A stretch of DNA of 64,000 nucleotides from Mycogone perniciosa (GCA_025331125.1 JAOALB010000090.1:168426-232425), one strand, 5' to 3'. Positions 22,358 through 32,794 are shown, counted from the stretch's first letter. Translations and numbers: made by a program. The notes: a model not told the origin generated them from the letters alone.

Positions 22358-23508
22358 CTAAAGACTAGCCTTCTGGCTACTGTGCATCATAGCAATAGCA
22401 TGTTCACTTTTGCTAATACCACTCTCCCACGCAGGATATCGGGATTCGTACCAGGACGGGATGCCACTTGGGCCAGAGGTTGAGATGCATTTTGCAAGCT
22501 CGATGCCGTCTGTAATAGCATTGTTTGCACCTTCTCCTCCTAGAATAGGCTCTGCGTGGACGGAATCGCCCATAAAGAAGACACCCTTGTCCGCAAGTGC
22601 GCGAAGCTCCTGATGTCTGACTAGCACTGTACGCATAAGCCAGTGCAAAAACCGTTCCATTCTCAACTTCTCTGCATCGAAAACCTCCTTGAAGGGCTGA
22701 TCCAGCCCATGAAGAGTTTCAATCTCTTCGAAAAACTCTTCTGGAATATCTGTCGCACCTGACACTGGGCGGTTGGGCCTGTGGAGTGAATCGGTGGAGC
22801 CTCTGGCCGGGCGCGAGAATATCCGGCTCACACTCACGATGTCTGCTTGTTGTTCATCGACGGATACATTCAAGACCACGTCACCTTGTTTCATTTGTAG
22901 AATGTTATGTTGGAGCCTTTAAATGCTGGAGCGTAGACGCTGTCGAAAAGTGCGCGCTTCACTCGACGCTTGCCATTGAAAGCGACATAAGGGAGAATAT
23001 GGAATGGCGTGTCAGGAGAGAGAGACTTCCGAGTATTGGAGTGTGGTCCGTCAATTCCGATAATGCACGCGCTCTCCAGCTTCTGTCCGTTTTGAAGGCA
23101 AAGGACCATTCCCGACGATGTTTCCTCGACATTTTCAAGAGAGTGCTCCCATCGGACATCAAGGCCTTGGCGGAGCAGTTTTTCGAGCTCCTCGCGATGA
23201 GCCCGAAACGATGTCGAGCTTACCTTTCCAGGATAGATGAGGGACTTGGGTTCGATGTTGCTGCTGCCGCCCAGCAATCCATCCACGGCTATTCCACGCC
23301 TGAAGGCCAACTCGTCCAGGCCTAGGATGTCGAGAAGCGGCCTATAAGATGGAGCGTGGAGCGTGACGCCGTAATTGTGGCGGGGAGTTGAGGGCATTCG
23401 CTCATAGAGCACCACAGGGACACCGAACTGGTGGAGACAGCGACCGAGTGTCAGCCCTCCGATTCCGGCTCCAATGATCCGGACTGGTTGCTGCGACATT
23501 GTGCTCAT
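22358..23508 (-). pseudogene. FAD-dependent monooxygenase broken by a 5-bp duplication
   Basis: Two abutting minus-strand frames encode one flavoprotein of about 380 residues. The first (23508 to 22891) has the Rossmann dinucleotide motif RIIGAGIGGLTLGRCL and the middle motif CIIGIDGPHSNTRK. The second (22894 to 22358) has the FAD-ribose GD motif in FFMGDSVHAEPILGGEGANN. These enzymes hydroxylate or epoxidise aromatic and polyketide or meroterpenoid intermediates. The frame is lost at 22902-22911, where ATGTTATGTT is a direct duplication of 5 bp. Counting one unit instead of two joins the frames without a gap, so the lesion is a simple microduplication. No splice sites could remove it. ATG 23508 (MSTMSQQPV) or 23499 are both plausible starts. 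Confidence 0.85.
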
Positions 23509-23763
23509 GTGGCGCTGTGAGCTGTCTTGAAAAGGAGGCCGAGGCAAAGTTTCCGAGATCGAAAATGCGGAAGCTAGCAAGTCGATACCCGTAGCTCCAC
23601 GTTTTGTGCCTAATCTCGAAGCACTCTAGATCAGGCACCAAAGGAGGGGCTAATGCGGGGGTCCCCGCGCCCCCACGCCCTCACGCCCCCACTACCCTGT
23701 AAGAGGGCTGAGCAAGTCTGCTGCTATTAACACTTTTCTCTGTCCAAGCAAAGCATCAAGCCT

Positions 23764-25190
23764 TGCACGCAAGCCCTAGATACTCTGGCAAAGAAGCTTG
23801 ATAAGATCCGCTCTATACAAGGTGATGGTACATTGAAGACCCGGCTGGAAAACGCGAAGCGGAGGATGCTTTATCCATTCAAAGAAAGTACACTCGCCAA
23901 GTTGCGCGAGGTCTGTCGCGATCTCAACGACAACCTCAGCCTGGCTATGGATACACTGAAGATGTAGGTCCTCCGCCTTGACGCTCGGCCAACTACTCTG
24001 TTTAGATGAGGTCTATGCTCACGGTGGGCAGTAATACCGCTCTTCTAACCCAGCAGCGTCTCGATGTCATATCTCGTCTTTCATCCGCCGTGTCGAAAGA
24101 AGTCGGGCGTATGGCGACCGGTGTCGCCAACGTGACTGCCGATGTCTGCTCAATTAGGCTGGAGCAAGAGGGTAAGACCACGAATTTGCTGTGCTGTGCT
24201 GTGCATCGTCATGGGTCTGATGAGTCCACTAGCCAGTGTAATGGCCGACATATATGCCTGGTTGACACCTCTATCCACGAGTTTCCGAAACAAACATCAG
24301 GAGAGTCTCTCAACCAAGGTCCGCCAAGACAGCGGAGCTCAACAGCTTCTAGAGCGCCCACAATTCAAGACGTGGAGATCTTCCACGGGCACGACCCTGT
24401 GGTGCACGGGTTTGCGTAAGGTGACTCCCTCATTCAATGGGCTCAGCACATGAGAGAAAATACGCGACCCTCTGTTGATGACATAGTCTCACTCCTTCAA
24501 GGCGTCGTGCTCAGCTTCTCAAAGGTCTTTGTCATTGTTGACGCATTAGATGAATGCACTGACACTAATGATGTCCGATTTATACTGCTGGCCGAGTTGA
24601 AGAAATTGCAGCATCGCATGTGCTTACTCATTATGTCCAGACCGATTCCTGATCTAGAAAGGCTGTTAGAGGGCGCTGTCCGTATCAATGTTGAAGCCAG
24701 CCCGACAGATATCGAGAATTATCTTCAACGACGCCTTGAAAGTACGAGGAGCATGCAAAAAAATCTTGCAGAAGAGCCAACCCTACGAAATAGAATCGTA
24801 TCGGTCATGATGCAAAAAATCAAGGGCAGTCTGCACTAGAAGATGGATTTTGGGACTGCCAGATCCTGATCCACTGTTTAGGTTTCTTATGGCCCGACTT
24901 TACCTGGATACGCTGGCCAACAAAACTACTCGTCGAAAGATAACGACTGCTTTGGAAACGTTGCCCGAGGACCTCGATTCCATATATGAAGGGGCGATGA
25001 GTTCATCTTATCACCTGGTTGAAAGATTACATGGATAATCTAGCCAAGGGCACATACCTCAGACCTCGAGCACAGGTATTGGGCCTAGCGCTGGCTTCTT
25101 CCTTTGGACTCACCGTTGTAGCATCCAATTTGATCAAATCAGGCTCATCCGTGCACGAAAAGGACTCTAATGGGCAAACTGCTAATAGGC
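23764..25190 (+). pseudogene. Relic of a NACHT/ankyrin NLR-type gene
   Basis: Six coding-like blocks in changing frames keep the order of one fungal NLR. Block 1 (23764-23964) is an N-terminal helical domain (LDKIRSIQGDGTLKTRLENA, MLYPFKESTLAKLREVCRDL). Block 2 (about 24018-24170) reads TALLTQQRLDVISRLSSAVS. Block 3 (about 24250-24415) has WLTPLSTSFRNK and FKTWRSSTGTTLWC, which normally lies just before the P-loop. Block 4 (24450-24830) begins past the P-loop and has the Walker B VFVIVDALDEC. Block 5 (24850-25010) has YLDTLANKTTRRKITTALET. Block 6 (about 25075-25180) resembles the start of an ankyrin repeat (SSFGLTVVASNLIKSGSSVH). Stops and frame changes separate them, and the GxxGxGKT Walker A segment is missing. 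Such proteins act in non-self recognition and programmed cell death. Confidence 0.85.
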
Positions 25191-25601
25191 AGTAGCTGAC
25201 TGTAGTAAGCAGTAGCAGATAACCTACAACGAGCGTAGGCTGGCTACCAATGCCTCTATGACGTCCCGATCATGGCTTCCGTGATGGCACCGCAGGAACA
25301 GCCGTTTGGTAATCTCCGTTGTTCTTATATCGAGGTTCGCATTGGACTAATCGTTTCTGAGGTGACGGACCTTCATTTATTAAGCTTTCCTGTCGTGCAA
25401 AAACGACGCTGTAATTGCCATCGAGCAGTTACGCCTTATGTATAACATTTCCTAGTGGGGAAATATATAGGAAATAAGGGAGTAGGGGTAGCAGCGTTGA
25501 GAACAGATCAAGTTAGGCTGGTGACCAGGTCTTCGGATGAGCAGACAGGAATGAGCAAAACTCCGGGCCAAGAAACCGTAGCGTCGGAGTTAGTAGGGCT
25601 A
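25191..25601. other. Spacer after the NLR relic
   Basis: About 410 bp with no coding signal. It probably contains further eroded NLR sequence, but I cannot recognise any repeat unit. Confidence 0.4.
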
Positions 25602-26171
25602 CTAGCACATAAGAGGAGTAGTATTAGAATAGTCTACTTCATAATTATGCATCGTCTTGATAAGCTTAACAAGACTAGGGGAAATGGGTGCTTCAAGCGT
25701 ACGAGTACGCGTTTTCGCAAAATGTGGCCTGGCAAATCGTATTCGTAAAGTGGACCAATACTTTTTCTTGGCCTCTGGGGGTAATATCAAGCATGCATGT
25801 TTAGTCAACAAGTATCTTACCTGCATCGACGATGTATCCTCGTTGATCCTTGGTGCTCCAGGTCCACCAGATCGCGTCGTAGCCACTGGGCCACTTAAAT
25901 GCAAAACCATCGCATTTGAGGGTGTTTCTGTCTGAGTAATTGACCCAGATAAATGCCCAGCCGTTAGTGATTGCATCATAACTACGGTGCTGTGAAACGG
26001 GATGGTCTCCACGTGCGGTATCTTGCACCCAGATTACGAAGTTTGAATTGTTCCACTGCAGACAGCATCAGTGAATATTCTAAGTCTCAAAGCAGCAGGA
26101 TTTTGAATGAGACATACGATTTTGGTAGCAGATGCTAAACCCGCCGCTGCGAGGAGCGTAGCATACTTAAT
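25602..26171 (-). pseudogene. Small secretory-type protein gene lacking an ATG
   Basis: Three exons on the minus strand: exon 1 to 26118, exon 2 26055-25821, exon 3 25774-25602, with introns GTATGT...CTGCAG and GTAAGA...CCCCAG in matching phase. Exon 1 encodes a signal-peptide-like KYATLLAAAGLASATKI. Exon 2 encodes a Trp/Asp-rich chain (SNFVIWVQDTARGDHP, GFAFKWPSGYDAIWWTWSTK). Where the initiating Met is expected (codon at 26169-26171) there is ATT, and the frame runs on upstream to 26258 without any ATG. Either the start has been lost or an upstream exon was missed. Exon 3 is basic and less convincing. No family is recognised; a secreted effector-type or antimicrobial-type protein would fit the size. 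Confidence 0.5.
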
Positions 26172-26690
26172 AGACACCACTGTGTTTGTAGTGCAGAGAT
26201 GGGCCAATAAAAATAAATGAATAGAACTGTAATTGTAACTGTAAGTATTGGTGTTCACTAAGAAGAGTAGATGGGAGTCTCTTTCTCTTTGTATTTCATT
26301 AATATTTACAAGGCCGCATGTTATAGTATCATTCGTCTATTCCGGGCATTCTGGGATGCACAGAATTCTCACAATGAAGCGTTTATACGAGTATACGCTT
26401 TTCGTTTCACTAATACTGCTTTGTTCCCGAACAGTTTCCCTAACAACCTAGTATATTGAATCTCCACATTGAATCCTTCCCCCCCATATAACCACGGCGA
26501 GCCAGGCAGTCGGTCCCTCGAGCACTGGTCGAGATAGTTTCGGGGGAAAGGGCTGAGACGTCATAGCATCGGCGTCGTCGGAAATTAATTAATTATACTA
26601 TCAGCAAGTCGCTTCCTGTTTTTGCTCGGCTGCTAGGTTACAAGAACAACTCGGCCAGGGACAGAAGAGCGCTGTTATGAAAGCGTGCTG
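26172..26690. other. Spacer of the decayed region
   Basis: About 500 bp, AT-rich, with no coding signal. The sequence around 26470-26500 has a C run (CCTTCCCCCCCATAT). No RNA gene was found. Confidence 0.4.
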
Positions 26691-26866
26691 TTCAGGTCCT
26701 GGCAAAGGAATCCGCCATGCCGAAACGCGAGGAATGGATTGCTGAGGCCGAGAAGTGTGAAGGAGCAGGCGCGATTAGAACATTATCCAGGACACTCTGG
26801 GCTGGAACTTGGATGAAGATGATCGAAAGGATACATGGATGGAGGACGCGACCAGCATTTACCCAG
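26691..26866 (+). pseudogene. Fragment of splicing factor Prp6 (TPR region)
   Basis: About 55 codons match the conserved start of the Prp6 TPR/HAT repeat region, in two frames. The first part reads KREEWIAEAEKCEGAGAIRT. After a frame change at about 26782 it continues IIQDTLGWNLDEDDRKDTWM and ends at a stop after EDATSIYPEASILY. Prp6 is a U4/U6-U5 tri-snRNP protein of about 900 residues, so this is a duplicated internal piece without promoter or ends; the working copy must be elsewhere in the genome. The match is to the family from memory. Confidence 0.75.
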
Positions 26867-27729
26867 AGGCGTCAATACTCTATTGATTCTCCTTCGCCTT
26901 CCACAGGCCGGAGCTTCGCCTCCAGTGCAGGCAGCTTATGGTCCTCCTCCTCCATGATATGTCTGGCGGCGAGGGATATTGGGACGGAGATAGTGGAGCA
27001 AAAGTAGTTCCATGGAACGAACCAGTGAGTCTGCGACGTCTGAGTGAGATTAGTAGTGATGCATAATGCAGATGGAGAAGTATTCCCCCCCTGAAGACCA
27101 ATCTATTGAGTCATCGGAGACCTAGAGGGACGCCTGGAAGACTTTTCTCTTCCATAGATCAGAATTATGCTATAAAGACATTGAAGTATACCTTTTTGGT
27201 GTGGATGCTCATGACTAGGTACGTATTTGTGTCAGCTTTGCGTCCAGACACTCTCATTAGAGACAAATGAGAGTCAGTGACTACAAATTACCGTTTGACT
27301 CCGTAATCACTGACTAGTTTATTTGGTTGGCTATATGGAGTTTCGCACTCGATATTAGATGATAGATCATAATCAATGGATGGGCTTGAATCTAGACAAG
27401 TATAAGAGGAGCATTCGTGAAATGATGACGAAACTCCCTGCTCATGAACCTAGAACCAGTTCTGAAGGCAACCTAGATATCGAAATCTCCAAGATGATTG
27501 AAGCAGCCCAAGAAGCTCTTCAGAAGCACTCTGATACCAATATTAATAACTACATCCGAATCATGTCGTTCAAGGATGATGTCGCAAAAAGTATTTATTC
27601 TAAGGAATAATAGAAAAGGAGTTTTTTTTTAAAAAAATAAATGAATAAATGCAATACTTTTACTAGTAGGTTAAGTTGGTTAAATAAGTTACAAGACAGT
27701 AAACTCGTAAAAGGACCTATACCTGGAGC
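26867..27729. other. Spacer with one short unassigned frame
   Basis: About 860 bp. An 83-codon frame at 27359-27610 has a reasonable helical composition (SIREMMTKLPAHEPRTSSEG, IEAAQEALQKHSDTNINNY) but starts with no visible promoter and matches nothing I know; it may be the last exon of a decayed gene. The segment 26880-26965 contains a short Ala/Pro-rich reading (ASPPVQAAYGPPPP) of unknown origin. The 3' end of the 1430-codon gene follows at 27730. Confidence 0.4.
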
Positions 27730-30700
27730 TCAAGTCGGCGGTTTAACGTGAGGCTGAGCTGTTGTCAATGGCTGGGCGAGCTGCAGGAACCCTTCGACGC
27801 TAACGTAAGGCGGCGCCTCGAACCTCGGTCTCGAGTCTGTATCCAGCAGGCCCAGGGGCATATAATTCGGCGGCGGTGGCTGCGAATTATGTCCCGCTTC
27901 CCCATCTCCGGCTTCTGTTCCAGTTGGCGGATAAGGCTGCAACCAGCGCCAAAGCCCCTTGTTAAGCGCCGGCAAGCCGATAGATCCAGCAATTGACGCG
28001 TTCTTTACATCCGAACATGGTTGGAGCTGAAACTGGGCATGGAATGCCGGTGGCTGTGCCGTCAGCATCAGCGGGCCCATGTGGATGAAAGCCGTCATCT
28101 TGTTGAGCGCGGCCTCGGTCGCCCAGCGGGGTAACTTGATCGACACGGTCGGTAGCGTACCGCTGAAGGCGTGGACGTCGCAGAAGGGATCGATCAGAGC
28201 TGAGACAGCACGCAGAGCCGCGTTGCGTCTCAGCTGCTGTTTTTGGGGGGTTACGAGTTTGTATGTCTTGTGGTCTAACTGTAGTTCGTCGGGGGGGCTG
28301 ATGAACGGGTTGACGCTCAATGTCGAGGGGTCAATCTGGTGCATGTTGTTGGGTGCGTTTGTAGTGTCATGCCAGAAGGTGTACAGGTTCTGATAGTCGA
28401 AGCTTGCTTCGAGCGGAGGAGCCGGTGGTGATGGCGACGAAGACTGGACGGGGGGCTTCCAGAAGCCGAGAAGCCCATCATACGACCGCTGTTGGTCGCC
28501 CAGTTGCACGGGGAATGAATACTGCACCGGTGGCGGCGGCGGAGCCGGAGCCGGAGCCGGAGCCGATAACGACGACGGCGAGAGAGCGGGACCGGATGGT
28601 GTCCTACCACCCAGCATAGCAATGGGCCGCGACGAACTACTGGCTATAGCGGCAGTAGCAGTAGCAGCAGCAGTATCAGGCGGTAGCAGCGTGTTTTTTT
28701 GGTAACCCGGGCTATTCGACTCGTTACCTAACTCATATGCAGCTAGTTCGAGCGACATCCCGATGTTGACCAGCGCCAGCGGCCGGCCCGTGATACTGTT
28801 GACATACTGCGCATAGCTCGAGTCGGCAGGCTGCATCTCTCCAAACGCCAGTGTGATCATGCTGTAGAAGCCCTGCAGATAGCTCGCATTTTCGGACTGG
28901 GTCAAGGCGTCGATGACCATGTCCAGCTGGGTCGGCTTCGGCGGGGCTTCGGGCCGGCTGTAGGGCGTCCAGGGCGGTGATTTTACAAAGCCATTGGGCC
29001 CGCCGAACCGGAGCTCCCGGTAGAAGGTGCCGTCCGAAGTGAAGAATTGCATTCCATAGTCGGCGTAGTTCATGACGACCCAGCCGTACGCCGGTGTTTC
29101 CCAATCATTCATCGGCATCCACTGAGTTGGGTTGTCCTTGTCGGGCTTGCAGAATGTGAGGTTGATTCTCGCTGGCTGATTGATGGACGTTGGGATTTGG
29201 GCGAATTCGCAGTCTGGAGGGTCCATATCGTGGTCTATAGTGTTTGGAATGGGGGTTAGCAGCGGCGGAGTGGCTTTTGGCTTCAGGACCTGACAGGTGT
29301 AGATGTCGGAGAGGCAAGGAGCGATGTGCTGTCTACCTTTCTTGTTTGGAGACGGATCAAGCACGCAGATGGCGCGGCCGAACTTGTCGATGATGTTGAT
29401 CTGTGTAAACCTGAGCTGTCCATGTGTTGCAGGCTTGAACGGGGATGGTAAATCTCTCGGCACATCGCCTGTGTCCAACTGAACAGAATTACCGTACGGC
29501 GTCAGGCCTGTGTTCTTTCCGATGATAGTGCCGATGACCTGTTCGTCGTTCATGCCTATGTCGCTGGCAGCATCCTTGGCAGCTGCGGTAGCGCTGACCT
29601 GCTCGCCTCTCGGTCTCTGGGTTGGTTTGATGTGGGCTCCGGCGATGCGGGTGGTGAGATGAGGCGTCAGTCCAGTCATGGCGGAAGATAGAAACGGAAG
29701 TCTGTTAAAGTTGCTCTTGTCTTTGAGAAAGTCGATTTCGCACTGTGGAAGTGGAATGTTCGATCCCATGTTCGTAATCAGCTGGCTCACTGCATTCGCC
29801 AGTGAGTAGGTTGGCTGCGGTAGGATAAGACAACGGCCCGAGACTGATCGCATATCTACCGGAGTAAGGTCTGACACTGTGACGCCATCTTTGATACCCC
29901 AGCGGATGACGCCGCCGCTGTGGTCGCCGCTGTCCCTTTTCAGGAGACTGAAATTGTCGTACTCGATATGGTAGTAGTGAGCTTGCCACTCAATGAACAG
30001 CGGAAACCAGGGTTGGACGGCCCATCTGTCGCGCCATACACCGGACGTTTCGAAGTCGTCGTGATAGAGTGGTAATACGCAGTTCTTTGTAGAAATACTT
30101 GGGGCCCCGTACAGCAGACTGAACTCGGTCATCAGGTTCACCGCTGCCGTCTGAAGACCTACAGGTAGCTTGGATCCAACCCCCTTCACAAATGCGTCGT
30201 ATGCAGGACCCCAACCGGCATGACTGTTATTTGTGATATTTGAGGGCTTCACAGTCTGGGTCTCGACCCGAATCTGGAGCTGGTCGAGGTAGTCATGGGG
30301 CCAACCGGCTTGCACGCCGCCCACGAGAAGAGTAGGGTCTTTGCGCTGCGAGAATGCCGTATGGGTGCCTTTCATGGCAGATAGGTTAGCCGACTGCGTC
30401 TTGATTTTTGCGTTTAGCTCATCGTTTGTTTCCCTCAACTGCAGCCAGCGAGTCGTCTGATTCTGCACCGTCGACAGAGTCAGGCTGGGATCCTTGTGTG
30501 AGGTAGTCCCCGATACCCATTTCCACCAGATGGAAAACATATCCCACGAGATCCTATCCATCGTCCTCAAGTTGTTGTCAACGGTTGCCTGGAGACTGTT
30601 TAGGTCGGAGAGCGCTTGACCCTGTGCGTCCGTGGGGGTGAATGTCGGCTGAGACTCATCCGCGTTGCCCAGGTGCCACTGGGAGCCGCCATCTTGCTTG

Positions 30701-32022
30701 TGAAACGAGTAGCTTTCCAGAAAGTCGCTCGCTTGCATATTGGCATCCACGCCGTCGTCTTGCGCCAGGATCAGTGTCTGGATCGCGACAAGATCCAACT
30801 CCAGTCTCTTCAATGGTTCCGGGTCGCCTCCAACGTGAGCCTTGATTAGTGTGATCAGAGCATCCGCCGCAGACGTGCCAACTGCAACTGGAGACTTCTC
30901 CGCAATAGTTTTTGCTGCAGTTTGAGCCGCGTCATCCTTGATGGGGTTGTCGTTGGACCACTGGACGTCGTACATGGCGCCGTGGCAGATGATGTCAGCG
31001 GATGTCTCGCCATTCTCCCAGTCAGCCGCACTCCCAATTTGTGCGTCCTTCATGGTCATGGCGAGATTTCCCATGCGGTCGCGCCGGTACATGTCCTTCA
31101 GGCTTTGGTCGAAGTAGAAGGGATTGTCCTCATGATAAGGATGCCAGCCCAGCACGTAATAGCTGACTTTGGTACTTGTGATCTTATGCGCATTTCCAGC
31201 AGTGTCTGTGTACATCATGTCGTCGATCATGCTGAAGACATTGCTGTTGTGGGGTTGGTAGTCCGGGAACAGGTGGTTCGCTGAGTTCAATAGCGATAAG
31301 GGTACACACGGCCGCATCAGGTCCTCATGCCACGCATCCACAGGAGTCTTGTAGCCCACAAAGACTTCGGCCTGCCTCTCGATTTTGTCCTTGGTGTTAT
31401 CGCGCTCCGCTATGACAAAGGGCGAATAATCCGTTTGGAGGTCGACGTTGCGACTCTTGTCTTCAGTTAGAAGAGGGATATCCTCGAGCAGTGAGAGGCG
31501 GTCGCTGTCAAGGATCCAGCCTCGAACCTGCAGATCGGCCTTTGCATCGTCGGACATCTGAGTGGGAGTCTTGAGCGTCGTCAAGTCTAAATAGCGTACG
31601 ATGAGCCACCTTGCCGGCACCGGGCGGAAATCAGGAGCACTGAAGTCGGGAGTGCCTGTGACGGGCTGGTAGCCCTGTTTCTGCCTCTTGGACCCGCTGC
31701 TTGCGGTGTTTGTGCCTGAAGCTCCCATACGATATGCGCGCGGTATTGTCCACGAAACGTAGACACCCTTACGGTTTTCACGTCGTATGCCAGTACCAAT
31801 GTCCGTAAGCCGCTGGTTGCGGTCAATGGGCGATGTGTAGTGTAGATCCGTGAAGGGTAGCACATCGCTCTGGATTGTCTCGTTATCGAGACGGAGAAAC
31901 GTGTAGTTTGGCTGGGCAATTGGGGCGACTTTGACCTGCTCGTCTGCGCCCACTTGGTCGTTCATCGCCAAGCATTCCAACTTGATGGGCAAACAAGCAA
32001 TTTTCGGAGTTGGAGTTGCCAT
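27730..32022 (-). CDS. Giant intronless protein of unknown function (1430 residues)
   Basis: One uninterrupted frame of 1430 codons; ATG 32022 gives MATPTPKIACLPIKLECLAM, with no signal peptide or membrane segment. The N-terminal third has short Trp-rich blocks (RKGVYVSWTIPRAYRMG, FRPVPARWLIVRYLDL, VSYYVLGWHPYHEDNPFYF at about residue 285). The pairing of G-V-Y-x-x-W-x-x-P with P-V-P-x-R-W-L-x-V-R recalls large uncharacterised bacterial proteins, which I remember only in outline. A short coiled-coil stretch lies near residue 540 (LRETNDELNAKIKTQSAN). A low-complexity Ala/Pro linker (about 1140-1175, APAPAPPPPP) separates a C-terminal domain of about 250 residues. It shares a 772-bp promoter region with the 1144-codon gene on the other strand. 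The length without intron is notable beside neighbours that have several. Its function is unknown. Confidence 0.9.
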   Translation of the reverse strand: MATPTPKIACLPIKLECLAMNDQVGADEQVKVAPIAQPNYTFLRLDNETIQSDVLPFTDLHYTSPIDRNQRLTDIGTGIRRENRKGVYVSWTIPRAYRMGASGTNTASSGSKRQKQGYQPVTGTPDFSAPDFRPVPARWLIVRYLDLTTLKTPTQMSDDAKADLQVRGWILDSDRLSLLEDIPLLTEDKSRNVDLQTDYSPFVIAERDNTKDKIERQAEVFVGYKTPVDAWHEDLMRPCVPLSLLNSANHLFPDYQPHNSNVFSMIDDMMYTDTAGNAHKITSTKVSYYVLGWHPYHEDNPFYFDQSLKDMYRRDRMGNLAMTMKDAQIGSAADWENGETSADIICHGAMYDVQWSNDNPIKDDAAQTAAKTIAEKSPVAVGTSAADALITLIKAHVGGDPEPLKRLELDLVAIQTLILAQDDGVDANMQASDFLESYSFHKQDGGSQWHLGNADESQPTFTPTDAQGQALSDLNSLQATVDNNLRTMDRISWDMFSIWWKWVSGTTSHKDPSLTLSTVQNQTTRWLQLRETNDELNAKIKTQSANLSAMKGTHTAFSQRKDPTLLVGGVQAGWPHDYLDQLQIRVETQTVKPSNITNNSHAGWGPAYDAFVKGVGSKLPVGLQTAAVNLMTEFSLLYGAPSISTKNCVLPLYHDDFETSGVWRDRWAVQPWFPLFIEWQAHYYHIEYDNFSLLKRDSGDHSGGVIRWGIKDGVTVSDLTPVDMRSVSGRCLILPQPTYSLANAVSQLITNMGSNIPLPQCEIDFLKDKSNFNRLPFLSSAMTGLTPHLTTRIAGAHIKPTQRPRGEQVSATAAAKDAASDIGMNDEQVIGTIIGKNTGLTPYGNSVQLDTGDVPRDLPSPFKPATHGQLRFTQINIIDKFGRAICVLDPSPNKKGRQHIAPCLSDIYTCQVLKPKATPPLLTPIPNTIDHDMDPPDCEFAQIPTSINQPARINLTFCKPDKDNPTQWMPMNDWETPAYGWVVMNYADYGMQFFTSDGTFYRELRFGGPNGFVKSPPWTPYSRPEAPPKPTQLDMVIDALTQSENASYLQGFYSMITLAFGEMQPADSSYAQYVNSITGRPLALVNIGMSLELAAYELGNESNSPGYQKNTLLPPDTAAATATAAIASSSSRPIAMLGGRTPSGPALSPSSLSAPAPAPAPPPPPVQYSFPVQLGDQQRSYDGLLGFWKPPVQSSSPSPPAPPLEASFDYQNLYTFWHDTTNAPNNMHQIDPSTLSVNPFISPPDELQLDHKTYKLVTPQKQQLRRNAALRAVSALIDPFCDVHAFSGTLPTVSIKLPRWATEAALNKMTAFIHMGPLMLTAQPPAFHAQFQLQPCSDVKNASIAGSIGLPALNKGLWRWLQPYPPTGTEAGDGEAGHNSQPPPPNYMPLGLLDTDSRPRFEAPPYVSVEGFLQLAQPLTTAQPHVKPPT
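28541..28564. repeat. (GGAGCC)4 coding hexanucleotide repeat
   Basis: Four perfect GGAGCC units on the plus strand encode the alternating Ala-Pro run of the 1430-residue protein's linker. Length variation by whole units would keep the frame and change the linker length. Confidence 0.9.
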
Positions 32023-32794
32023 CTTGTCTGATAAGATACCAAGGGACAGATGCGGTTCAGCGCAAGTCCTTCACAAGCTGTTTCCCGGACAAGTAAATAC
32101 AAACCTCACTGTTGTATTCCAGCCATTCTGTGTCTGTCTTCAGGTGCCTTTCTTTGGTAACGGGGGAGCTTTCTCTAGCAGGGGATTGAGAGGACTCCAT
32201 GTTTTTGGAGGCACCCCCCAAGCCGCATTAGCTGCACAGTATGTAGCTTTCTCGGCGATGCAGTGGTGCCGGAATTTCTCTCCGCTGCCACCATGAAGGG
32301 AAATGGAAAGGTGGTGCCATCGTTGGCATCATATGAGCATAACCATCTAAGATCTGGGTAGGCTATGAGCGAGGAGAGAGAGAGGAGAGAAGAGACATGA
32401 GCCGAGTGACGTCTGTTTGAGTGGGCGGGCCTTTCACGTGACCAAGCCACCTCGGGTCTCGGTTCACTAACAGTTGACGTTAAGATTCTCTAGCGCGCGT
32501 CTTCAGCGTCTTCAGCGTCTTCAGCAGCTTCAGTGGACGCCTTCAGTGTTGAAGGGGCGCTGGGAGATTTGGCCCAGATGAGCACGACTGATGAAGCTGC
32601 CCTGCCAGGGCTTGATCAAGGCAGACAGGCAGACAGGCAGACAGGCAGGCAATGCCCTTTCAGAGGCAAACCATTTCCCATCATCTCACGAATTGATGTC
32701 TCTCAGAGTAATCTTACCTCCTCCAACTGCTCTGCTCTGCTCTGCTCTACCTGGGACGCCATCTTGTTGAGGACAATCCAAGGAGCAAGCAAAC
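32023..32794. promoter_or_regulatory. Divergent promoter of the two giant genes
   Basis: 772 bp between the ATG codons of the 1430- and 1144-codon genes. It holds three short tandem arrays on the 1144 side: a 9-bp unit GCGTCTTCA repeated at 32497-32532 (three perfect copies and one variant), an 8-bp unit GCAGACAG at 32621-32644 (three copies and a partial), and TCTGC repeats around 32729-32748. A CACGTG-containing stretch (TTTCACGTGACC) near 32433 could be a bHLH/bZIP-type site. No clear TATA box is present on either side. The arrangement suggests co-regulation of both genes, which is inference. Confidence 0.6.

Noticed and set aside
27359..27610. 83-codon frame next to the giant gene
   Set aside because: A helical composition alone is too little; it could be a final exon of a decayed gene but cannot be supported.
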